A stretch of DNA of 64,000 nt from Forficula auricularia. Lineage: Eukaryota; Arthropoda; Insecta; Dermaptera; Forficulidae. The notes beneath the pieces are model-generated. The model worked only from the letters and a program-made list of their open reading frames with translations. It had not been told where the DNA came from and did not search any database. The translations under genes were made by a program, and so were the position numbers. The stretch is taken from NCBI GenBank assembly GCA_024734495.1, contig JALMQS010000887.1, positions 1,319,611-1,383,610 on the forward strand, given 5' to 3'. Below, one piece after another: positions 32,281 to 41,612 of this stretch; the stretch's first letter is position 1, and the number at the start of each line of letters is the position of its first letter.

Positions 32281-32790
32281 GATAGTCTGGAGTATTGAAT
32301 TTACTCCAAATTTTACATTTATTTGCTTTTTCAGAAATGTCTATCTTTCTGCCTTGTCTTGTGATTGTATTACAATACCCACGATAACTTAATAACAGAA
32401 GGTGGCAAAAATTTTGTTCTGATGGTAAAAATGTTAGTAATACCAAAACAAAAAACTGTTCAGATGTTGGGATTTTTAGCTTGAGAACTTCCAATTGAAA
32501 TGCAATAATATGCAGAAAATCATCCTTTGGTTAAACATAAACAAACAAACAAAATTCTATCTTCAATCCTCAATACAGGTGAATCATAAGTATTATAGGT
32601 TTTCATTATTACGTGAAAATAATAATGAGAAAAAGTGTACAAAAAGTCCTTGGTGGATCTTTGTGCCCTCCAGTAGGTGTATTTATTTTTGAGAATAAGG
32701 AGATTAATTTATAAAGTACTTACTTATTTTGATTAATTATAGATAACAACCGACTTACTGAATGTTAGTATAAGCCTTGACCACTATAAC
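32281..32790. other. Non-coding, no feature identified
   Basis: Short open frames on both strands (up to 90 codons) have no domains and overlap each other. No repeat ends recognised. Confidence 0.3.
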
Positions 32791-32796
32791 AGGAAG

Positions 32797-33011
32797 TCAG
32801 GTTGGTCGAGTGGCTTCTAAACAAGCTAGCGCGGGTTCTCAATCCCGACTCGCTGTAAATATTTGACCGGCTATAATCTGATCCTTTCAGGGGAAGGCAA
32901 TGAGAAACCATCCCCTGTGAAAAATTTCTCCAGGAAAATTACAATGGAAAGGATAATCTCCACACAGTAATCGTCGACGCTCGGAATCGAGTATGGCGCT
33001 TGAAGAAGAAG
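32797..33011 (+). mobile_element. tRNA-derived SINE, family 2
   Basis: It begins GTCAGGTTGGTCGAGTGGCT with an A box (TGGTCGAGTGG) and has a B-box-like GGGTTCTCAATCCCGAC at about 32834. The body, with AAGGCAATGAGAAACCATCC, and the end, TATGGCGCTTGAAGAAGAAG, parallel family 1 (AAAGTAATGGCAACCTACC, then ATGGCACTCGAAGAAGAAG), although the tRNA-like heads differ. Another family 2 head lies on the minus strand at 40196-40292. Confidence 0.75.
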
Positions 33012-33213
33012 TATAACAAAACATCCCAAGATATTTGAACTAAAATAATGAATGAAAAATGGTACTTTCGAGTATTTTTTAAATGCATTCGTACTCGCTT
33101 CATACATAGTCTAATCCAGAGGTGGCCACAACGTGGCTTGCGAGCCGCATGCGGCTCTTTAGTCAATCTCGTGTGGCTCTTGAACCCTCTTGAATAATAG
33201 TGATTTTAAAACG

Positions 33214-34023
33214 TACATGGTGGGGCATAAAGATCTACCACATTTTGAAGAGCTTTTAAAAAAATGAAAAAATTTAACTAGAAAAAACTGAATACATTTT
33301 TGAAAAGAAAACAAAGTATTTTTTTTTTAATGTATTTTAAACATTATCAGACAAGGGGGGGGGGCGCATGAAAATTCTAGCCCTTTCGACCAAACCCAAC
33401 CAAATTTTGTATACATATTCTATGGCCTCTAAAAAGGCTAGTAATGCAAAAACTAACCACCCAAAATGGGGGGAGGGTCAAAAATGAAAATTCTAGCCCT
33501 GTCGACCAAACTATGTAATACAAAATTACAAAATTTGGTTGAGTTTGGTCAAAAGGGGTAGAATTTTTTTTTGACCCCTTCCCTCCTTTTTGTCTGATAA
33601 TATTTAAAATACCTACACTAAAAAAAATAGAGGCGACTGTGGGTCAGTGGCTAGAGTGTTGGGTCGCTGACTCGAAGATCGCTGGTTCGAGACCGAGTCT
33701 CGGCAGATAGATATTTTCAGTCGCCTCCTCTTGGAAAGTAATGGCAACCTACCAAGAGTATAATTGCCTAGTAACCTCTCCAAATTAGCCGTTCGAAACC
33801 GGCGTTAAAAAGTAGGTCCCATATATCTGTGTAAAACAACTAAACACACTCAGCACAGGTATATGTGGAGAGGAGCCGACACCCGTTTCGGGCATGGCAC
33901 TCGAAGAAAAGAAGAAAAAAATTTATTTTCTTTTCAAAAATATATTTAGTTTTTTTCTAGTTAAATTTTTTCATTTTTTTATATCTCTTCAAAATGTGGT
34001 AGATCTTTATGTCCCACCCTGTA
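33214..34023. mobile_element. Mariner-like MITE with about 140-bp inverted arms
   Basis: TA flanks the element on both sides (33214-33215, 34022-34023). The left end CATGGTGGGGCATAAAGATC mirrors the right end GATCTTTATGTCCCACCCTG. The arms continue with ACCACATTTTGAAGAG and AATTTAACTAGAAAAAACTG. The interior has C/G-rich blocks and inverted GTATAC-containing segments shared with repeat D. The right arm is split by a SINE. A sister copy is at 48410-49167. Mobilisation would need a mariner/Tc1-type transposase in trans. Confidence 0.8.
33629..33922 (+). mobile_element. tRNA-derived SINE, family 1, in the MITE arm
   Basis: Begins near AGGCGACTGTGGGTCAGTGG (33631), has the A-box-like TGGGTCAGTGG and the canonical B box GGTTCGAGACC (33683), and ends GGCACTCGAAGAAAAGAAG. 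An AAAAAAAT stretch precedes and follows it and may be the target duplication, though it is low-complexity. It is the best preserved family 1 copy in the window. Confidence 0.8.
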
Positions 34024-34319
34024 TAATAATTAAATTAAAAAAATAATAATACAAAAATTAAATTAATTTGTAATTTGTAATGTTATATGTAAGTAGGCAA
34101 AAAATATATGTTATTTCATTTATATTTTAAAAAATAAAAAAATGTGTCTTTTTTTTAATAAACCATTAATTAATCTCCAAACAATGTGGCTCGCTTTGAA
34201 ACCGTTTTTTAAATTTGCGTCTCCCAAAGTTAAGGTTAGTGGCCCCCCCCTGGTCTAATCGAACTAAACCATGAGGCAATTATTATATCTCTCCAACACT
34301 AATTATATGAATTCTTTAA

Positions 34320-34440
34320 ATTATTGGATAAAAAACACTTGGTAGGTTTCACATTAATGTGAAACATATTAAGTATTTTTTATCCAATAATTTAAAAAAT
34401 GTTTCACCAAGTACCAACACCAAATTCCTTAATAACTATA
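34320..34440. repeat. Inverted repeat with family B tail
   Basis: Arms TTTAAATTATTGGATAAAAA (about 34317) and TTTTTATCCAATAATTTAAA (about 34376) are complementary. The centre holds a second palindrome, GTTTCACATTAATGTGAAAC. The right side runs into AAAATGTTTCACCAAGTACC and AACACCAAATTCCTTAA, the tail seen in family B elements. This fits a small inverted-pair copy of that family without the hammerhead core. Confidence 0.5.
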
Positions 34441-35635
34441 TTAATTCTTTATTGGTCCGCGCAGGAGGCGGCCTCCTCTTACAGACATAGATAGAGTTAC
34501 AGTTTGGTTACATTATATACAAGCAGCATTTTTACAAGTTTTGTACAATAAATCATAGTGTACATTGTTGTCTCATTTATTTTATAATCATTCACTCATC
34601 AATTTAAATACAAGGAGTTACAAGATCAATATATATTATAATACATCAATAAAACAAAGATAACATTTTATAGGGCGGGCCATTAACTGACTTGGGATAA
34701 AGCCTTTGTCACTGGGTTTTTTTTACATATGTATATACAAAGTGATTAACTTTGACCCCTCCTATATATCCTTCCATTAAATGTATAGAAATTTAAAAGG
34801 GAACCCCTCATCGCCCTATATAACATATGAGGTCATTTATTGTCTTTTGGATTTTACACAAGGCAATGAACCGGGATGCCACCGCTTTATGCCAGCATAC
34901 TCCCTTACATGAGAATGTATTGGCTTCGACTTTAAAGAGAAATTAATGAAGTTGTCCTCTGCTTGATGAAAATAAACAGATACCTACTTAATATACTTAA
35001 TATACTCTCGGCAAAACAAAATATTTTCCATTATTCATTATACCTTCGGGCTTTTAGTTTTTATGATGATACTAATGGTGAATTTTTTTACCTTTTCTCA
35101 TTTTATTACTGTGAAAAAATTTATTTTCCTTTGTTTGTGAATAAAAATGGAATTAATTTCCTAAATATTTAACTTAGCAAAAATTCAATTATACAAATAT
35201 AAATATTGAGTGTTTAAAAACAATTTGCTTAAGAATTTAATAATTATTTTAAATACTTTACTGAAATTTGTTCATACATTTACAGAAAAACTAAGAAAAA
35301 TCCGTTTTAAATTTTAATCGTTTTTTAAATTTTGCAGACTCTTAAAATTTTAGCGCCCCTATAATTTTACCGCCCTAGGCCCGGGCCTAAGCGTAAATCT
35401 GCCAATGACAAAATATAAATTATATATTTTATTTTTACTAATTACTTTATTATTTAATAATGAATCATAATTTCAATGCACACAATGATTTCAGTCATCA
35501 TCATGAAAAAATCAAATTTAAATTTGCTCAAAAATTAATATATTAATCAATAGTAATATAAATTAAATATGTATCATATGTATATGGCGTATATCAATGT
35601 AGAAATCCAACTGGTAGTTAATAAGGCATATAAGG
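34441..35635. other. Non-coding; one family A tail remnant
   Basis: No gene seen. At 34952-35030 a fused, inverted family A fragment is recognisable (GAAGTTGTCCTCTGCTTGAT, then TATACTCTCGGCAAAACAAA). A GCCCTAGGCCCGGGCC fragment at 35370 resembles hAT-like MITE interiors such as 45845-45915. The rest is AT-rich. Confidence 0.4.
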
Positions 35636-36330
35636 CACAGGGTATGTTCAAGTATTGTAATCGTGCATGAGAAAAGTGGTTTTTTCCTTCTTTTTTTCAA
35701 AATATCTCAAAAACGGCTGAAACTATTTTGATTAAAAATATTGAGCGAAACCATGGCATTTCGCTCTACAAAAAAGCCCTAATAAGTGAACACAATGTCT
35801 GTTAGTTACCATAGTTAGTCTGTCTGGTTGTTTGTCTGTTAGTCTGTGCGTTACCAAATTTTTGTGGACGAGCTAGCTCAAAAACTAGTGTGAATATCGA
35901 AACCAAATTTCACACGTAGTTTTGGTCCATTGAGATTAAGAGCTGATTAGATGATTAGAACTAGACATATCGACCAAAAATTAAGGTGGGTGGAGGGGGG
36001 GTTAAAAATTAAAAATCTAGGCCGTTTGAGCAAACTGAACAAAATTTTGTATACATAATCAGTGGACCCCCAGAAGTCTAAAAATGCAAAATTTAACCGC
36101 TCAAAATGGGTAGGGGGGGGGGGGGCGCTCGTACCGTAGGGGGTGGTCAAAAATTAAAATTTTGGCCATTTACCAAACTCGAATCAAATTTTGTATACGT
36201 AATCAGTGGGACACTAGAAGTATACAATGCAAAAACTACCCCCCCCCCCCCCTACATGATTATAAATAATTTTACTGCCCAGGTTGTATGGTAATGTCAA
36301 GTGGATGGCCACAGCAGAACACGTCAGCTT
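35636..36330. repeat. Dispersed repeat D, inverted copy
   Basis: Reverse-oriented relative of 22141-22815: it starts CAGGGTATGTTCAAGTATTG, then TAATCGTGCATGAGAAAAG, and ends TCAAGTGGATGGCCACAGCA, then GAACACGTCAGCTT. It keeps both GTATAC blocks (36046 and 36195) and carries a 13-base G run (36113) and a C run (36240). Confidence 0.6.
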
Positions 36331-36439
36331 ATTAATTATAAATATTATTTTTCTTTAGATCAGCATCGCGTGATTATTGAAAAAAAAAAATTGAAAAATT
36401 TTCTCCTTCCTTCTAAGCTGAATAGTCAGGTAGAATTAA

Positions 36440-36540
36440 AAACATTTTTATGTGTATGTTTATTTGCATCAAGCAAAGGACAACTTCTTTGTTTCTCTTT
36501 GTGAATCAACAACTCTGCTACTCTCGGCAAAATAAAAACT
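36440..36540 (+). repeat. Family A tail module, well preserved
   Basis: GTGTATGTTTATTTGCATCA, then AGCAAAGGACAACTTCTTTG, then TTTCTCTTTGTGAATCAACA and ACTCTGCTACTCTCGGCAAA. AAAAACATTTTT before and AAAAACTTTT after may be a decayed target duplication. This copy lacks the hammerhead core (5' truncation). Confidence 0.65.
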
Positions 36541-38330
36541 TTTCAATGATTTATAATATATTGAATATTAACCACTCCTGTGAAAAATTTCCCCTTATTT
36601 AACTTACCAATTTGACTTTTATAATAGTTTACTAGTAAATTAAATTTAATGGAAAATTGTAATTTGAGTTGATTATGTAACGCGTTAAATTAAGACGTTA
36701 CAAGCGATTAAAATTCTTTAAGTAATAAAGTTTGAACTAATCTAATTAACATTTCGACTGTTGAATCTACTCTTAATTCTTTCGTAACGTATAACATTTT
36801 TTACTAATGCTATTCATTCGTAAAAAATTTTATTGAAACAAAACGAGTATTGAAGTAAATCGCAAGATAAATATAAAATGTTCTCCCTTTAGAAGGATTT
36901 TCTTTTGGGGATGGAAGCTAATAAAATATGACTCTCAATATAATATATAAATATAATATATTTTTCTTTTAATGTTGTAGGTTTGTTTTCTCTTGAATAT
37001 AGTTAAAGCAAACTTTTTCTGCTATATTATAACTTTATAAATAATCAATTTTTTTTAGCTTAAAACATAAATTCTTGTGGCAAATGGACATTATTAAAAA
37101 TTCATCTACCATAAAATAATAATGTTTCTTAAAAGTGAAGTATAAAAATCGTATCCAATTGACTATCACTCCCACTCGTTTTTTTTTATTTTCATGAGAA
37201 TTGAGTAAAGGGTCGAGATATCAATATTTACTTTCATGAAATTTTGATCTACTAAAAGAAGATCAGAATTGAGAGATAAAAAAAGAAATAAATAAATAAA
37301 GGAGAAAAGAATCTTTTGATCTTTTTATGTACTAAATTGAATATTAATAGAAGAAAAAGAGTTACCCTTTTCAAGATTCGGTACGCTCTTTGCAAATTTT
37401 TATGATTTGATAGTTTATTTTGTCACCGAACGATTTTGGCTAGAAGACGGTAATTTAAAAAGAATATGCAATTTCGAAAAGGGCACATGTCTGAAAATTG
37501 AAAATGTTCAGGAATGAAAAAAAAACTAATTATTTTATAAAGTAGTGTAAAATTTATAAAATTTATTTTTGAGTTCCGTTTTAGGGGAGGTAAAATTAAT
37601 AACAAAGTTGTTCCATTTTCGAGCATAGTAGGTGCAGGGAAGCTTTTAGATTAAATTTATATGAAAATGTGTATTTGACAAAATATCTGAGATGTGACCT
37701 TTTCGAATTGTATAGTCAATTAGATCCAACAGATTGAGAGTTCCTCAAATAACATCAAATCGCTTTTTTGTTGGTTTTCTACATATTTAAATCAGAAGCT
37801 CTATAACTAGAAAACTTGAAGTCTATTCTGTTCTTTGTTAGAACTACAAGTATACTGGAATTGAAACAAACTTAGTACGATCTCATGTTCTTAGGCTGCT
37901 ATAACACAGATAAACAAAAACTGAAAAAAACATTTTCTCCACGTTTCAGTTATTTTTAAACGAATAAAGAAAAAAATTATCAATTTGAAACTTCTGCGAC
38001 CAGGTAGATGAGATCACCGAGTGGTTGATATGCGATTAGCGATGTCAACATTCTAGGGTCGCTCTTTGTATTTGGAAATAATGTATTATGATGGGTGTTA
38101 CTGTAATGTATAATCTTAGAATTATCACATTACTTTTGAACTAAAATATGATTCATGAAACGTAACTTTCTATTAAGATACTAACTCAAATTTGCTATTT
38201 TATGAATCTCTATGACTTCCAGTGACTTGAACTCCAGCTTGGTTACTTGTTTTCTGCAAATATCATGATGTTAACATTCAGTCATTTAAGACCTGCATCT
38301 ACACTAGCACAACGAATCTGAAATAAACTC
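36541..38330. other. AT-rich non-coding, no feature identified
   Basis: No recognisable gene, repeat terminus or structured motif. Short open frames such as 37423-37626 (minus) have no domains. Confidence 0.4.
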
Positions 38331-38331
38331 T

Positions 38332-38745
38332 GAAAATTAACCACTCCTTTGCATGATCCAGAGGTCAATCCTGATCTATAAGTGTCGCACATTTAATTTC
38401 AATATTCTTTTCCAACAATATTTATACAGTTACATGTCCATTTTGGCTGCTTATTATGAATCAAATGAAAATTAATCACTCCTTTGCATGATCCAAAGGT
38501 CCTGATCTATAAGTGTTGCATATTTAATTTCAATATTCTTTTCCAACAATGTGTATACAGTTACATACATGTCCATTTTGGCTGCTTATTATGAATCAAA
38601 TGAAAATTAATCACTCCTTTGCATGATCCAGAGGTCAATCCGATCTATAAGTGTTGCACATTTAATTTCAATATTCTTTTCCAACAATATTTTTACAGTT
38701 ACATGTCCATTTTGGCTGCTTATTATGAATCAAATGAAAATCACA
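38332..38745. repeat. Tandem satellite, about 135-bp monomer, three copies
   Basis: Monomers start with GAAAATTAA at 38332, 38467 and 38602 (spacing 135 and 135), and a fourth start is at 38736. Each has ACTCCTTTGCATGATCC and ATTTAATTTCAATATTCTTT and ends TGGCTGCTTATTATGAATCA. Copies differ by small insertions and deletions. No coding potential. Confidence 0.85.
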
Positions 38746-39710
38746 AAATTGCCCAAGTCATGTTAATATGACTCGCTTCAATGCTCTTAATAATCCCATT
38801 TTACATTTGCTACCATAAAGAATCCCACGGGTTGACTGAAAGGTAAGTAAGTGTCTTTGTATACGGATCAGGAAACTCGGGCTAATTGGCTGACTGCAAA
38901 AATTTGACTTGCTAAAATCTGAAAACCACACCAAGCAAAAGCAGATACATATAGCATATTATATTTGAAAATATATTCTTGATTGTTTTTTTGTTTCTTC
39001 TGATTGAATTTAAAGAATTGTATCATTTAAAATATTCATTTAGGATCTGACTTTTTGTTTTCGAAGAATCATACAAAAAAAGAATCCCATGGATAGTACT
39101 AAATAAAACATCCGAATACATTACTTCATTAATGGAACCCGAATCATTATTTGAATCTTGCTCATCAAATGGTTAATTGATATCCCAATCCGACCTGTTC
39201 ATCTATTGATCATTTCATTTATTGTCAACTTCAAATAATCAATATCCAACTAATATACATTTTTTGTATGGACGAAAGACCTGTTGTCTGTGTGTATATA
39301 TGTGTGTGTTTGGGGAGAGTTGAGGGGCAATAGAGGGGAGTCTTTTGGATGGGTAAACATTCCATTTCCGCACGGGATGACATACATGGCTGCTGAGCCA
39401 ATAATAAGAACGTAATGTGATTTTCGTCAACATTCACACAGGCATGCAAATAAGATCCAGGTCTGTGTAGAGATCATAAATGGGGGAAGCAGAAAATTCA
39501 TAACGTCTATGACAATCAGATATTAGAGAATTTTCCATCTAGAAAATAAATAAAAACCTAGCTATGTATATAGCTCATGGTAAATATAATTAAAAATTTA
39601 TTTTTGGAGTAAAATTATTGGTATATTATGGTATTAAAAAGTTGATATGATATTTTAACATAAAATTTGATTTCTTTATAATCACTAGTTTAAGATGAGA
39701 TATTTTTTTT
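38746..39710. other. Non-coding with GT-rich microsatellite
   Basis: A weak SINE-head-like fragment is at 38850-38930 (ACGGATCAGGAAACTC, then ATTTGACTTGCTAAAATCTG). A GTGTGTATATATGTGTGTGT microsatellite is near 39289. Overlapping minus-strand frames at 39231-39449 have no domains. Confidence 0.4.
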
Positions 39711-40545
39711 AATTTTGTAGGATTTCATTAAGATATGTAGCCCAATAAAATCAACTTCAATTAAATAAGCTTTAATTGTTTAGTAAAAAATTAACTACAA
39801 AAAACTAACTTAAAAAAATCATCAAATTGAAAGTTGCGTTTTGAATTTTTTTTTTTTTGCTTTCTCGGACTCAACCATTAGCCATGATTGTCTAAAATTA
39901 AAATTTTAGTATTTTTTTATTTTATAAAAGAGCGAATTAAATTATAAATATAACTAATTTATTGCTTTATAATTTATTAAAAGAAAAATCAAATAAACCT
40001 TCCTTTTAATACCTAAGTATCGAGAATAATTAACATACATACAATCCACTCAGCTACTTCAGTTTTTTCATAAGAGTTTCAGTGACATCCAGAAAGAATC
40101 TACAATTTATACATCGGCACTTCGGAGCTAAATGAGATTTCTTTAATTTTTATACAACGATACTATACTATTTTAATTTATTCTCAAATATGTAGGGATC
40201 AGATTAAAGTCGGATTTCCGAATGTCGGGCTTGAACCCGGGCTAGCTTGATTACGAGGCATGTACTTTACCCACTCGACCAACCTGACCCCAAGCATTTT
40301 GTATTATTTGTTAATAAAAATACTAAAATTTTAATTTTAGACAATCATGGCTAATGGTTGAGTCCGAGAAAGCCAAAAAAAAAAAAAATTCAAAACGCAA
40401 CTTTCAATTTGATGATTTTTTTAAGTTAGTTTTTTGTAGTTAATTTTTTACTAAACAATTAAAGCTTATTTAATTGAAGTTGATTTTATTGGGCTACATA
40501 TCTTAATGAAATCCTACAAAATTGTATTATTTGTTAATAAAAATA
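39711..40545. repeat. Inverted repeat with 207-bp near-perfect arms around a SINE head
   Basis: The left arm (39711-39917) and right arm (40316-40523) are near-identical in opposite orientation, starting AATTTTGTAGGATTTCATTA. The right arm is bracketed by a 24-bp direct repeat (TTGTATTATTTG, then TTAATAAAAATA) at 40299-40322 and 40522-40545, with no such repeat at the left arm. Between the arms are about 400 bp with a minus-strand tRNA-like head. No transposase is seen. It might be a foldback element, or an inverted duplication created by a template switch. Confidence 0.75.
40196..40292 (-). repeat. tRNA-derived SINE head, family 2
   Basis: On the minus strand it reads GGGGTCAGGTTGGTCGAGTG with an A box and GCCCGGGTTCAAGCCCGACA with a B box, then AAGCTAGCC-like and TAATCTGATCC text as in the family 2 copy at 32797. 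A true tRNA is unlikely because I cannot fold a full acceptor stem and the sequence continues into SINE text. Confidence 0.6.
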
Positions 40546-41171
40546 ATACAAGAAGACGGAAATCTAGATAAATTTTCACATTGTTGAAAAACAGTTTATT
40601 TAATAGGCGCAAGCTTATAAGGGTTGGTGGTTTCGGATAAAAATGCAGAGTCATGGAAAAAATGTATTTCTCTACCTCATTGATTTCTTTTTATGTATCG
40701 ATATCTAGAAGTCATAGAGATAACTCTAGTGCTAGTGCCTAATTAGAAAGTTGATTTGAATTTTAATAAATAAATACTAGTATAATTCGTAAACCCCTAC
40801 AGTGTAGGCTTTTAATAGTTATAACTGAGATATTGGTTACATACTATTTAGGCGTATAAACTAAATCAAATAAATGATTCTTACAATGTGGTTTATTTAC
40901 TTGGTTCAGTAGCAATAAATATATATTCTTTTTATTTTTACTGCTCCTTTAATTATTTTCATGATTATTTAGTTTGATTTAACAAAGAATTTACTAGAAA
41001 TTAGTTTTTTAAAAAACAGTTTTTTTTTTTAATTCACTATTGATTTAAACACGTAGCTATATAGTACATAACTCCTCAGATTCAGTAGTTAACAATCTCT
41101 AGTGATTTAATTTAGAAATCTTACTATCAAAATAAATACAAATCTTTTGAAAATCAATCTTCAAACGTTTA
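40546..41171. other. AT-rich non-coding, no feature identified
   Basis: No gene or repeat boundary recognised. Confidence 0.35.
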
Positions 41172-41341
41172 ATAAAACCCGAGGGGTGAACCGCAACCTA
41201 AAATCGTGTACACCTACTTCCATTTCCAAGTAGAAGACAATAGATGACAATAGATTATCTAATGAATTCCAAAGTAATTCCAAATATTTCTAAAGACGGT
41301 ATACACCTAATTCCAATCGCGCTTCACCCCTCGATAAAACC
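41172..41341. mobile_element. hAT-type MITE, 154 bp, perfect 8-bp target duplication
   Basis: The element (41180-41333) starts CGAGGGGTGAACCGCAACCT and ends AATCGCGCTTCACCCCTCG. ATAAAACC is repeated exactly at 41172-41179 and 41334-41341. A sister copy of the same length is at 51502-51655, and a single end is in the duplicated Jockey segment. It inserted into the left arm of an inverted-pair repeat (41342-41612). Confidence 0.88.
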
Positions 41342-41612
41342 TAAACGTTTCGGGAGAATTTCTTCTTTATCAATGGAAAACCGTTAAAAAATAAAAAAAA
41401 GTTGCTTTACCTAATGAATATAAATCAACACTAAAGAAATTAAATATTAAGTAATTTTGTCACCAAGGTAATTTGTAACATTGTCTATAGTAGGTATATC
41501 CAAAATATTTAATTTCTTTAGTATTGCTTTATATTCATTATATAAAACAACTTTTTTTAAAGATTTTAAAATTTCAATGGTAAAGGGAAAAATTCTCCCA
41601 AAACGTTTGAAA
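41342..41612. mobile_element. Inverted-pair repeat with decayed hammerhead-like cores
   Basis: The left arm (minus) reads, in its own orientation, TTGATAAAGAAGAAATTCTC, then CCGAAACGTTTAGG. The right arm (plus) reads GGTAAAGGGAAAAATTCTCC, then CAAAACGTTTGA. Both arms carry AAAGAAATTAAATATT-like and ATGAATATAAA-like text, confirming tail-to-tail pairing. The CTGANGA box is lost in both and one GAAA box is mutated, so no activity is expected. Confidence 0.5.

Larger units (their letters stand above)
33109..34260. mobile_element. hAT element with perfect 8-bp target duplication, containing a nested MITE and SINE
   Basis: The element (33117-34252) begins CAGAGGTGGCCACAACGTGG and ends TTAGTGGCCCCCCCCTG. 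GTCTAATC is present exactly on both sides (33109-33116, 34253-34260), the 8-bp hAT duplication. It encodes no transposase. Of its own sequence only about 100 bp on the left and 230 bp on the right remain visible; the centre is the mariner-like MITE at 33216-34021, itself carrying a SINE. The insertion order is hAT, then MITE, then SINE. Confidence 0.85.

Noticed and set aside
40196..40292. Candidate functional tRNA gene on the minus strand
   Set aside because: A and B boxes are present, but I cannot form a full acceptor stem and the sequence continues into SINE text shared with 32797.
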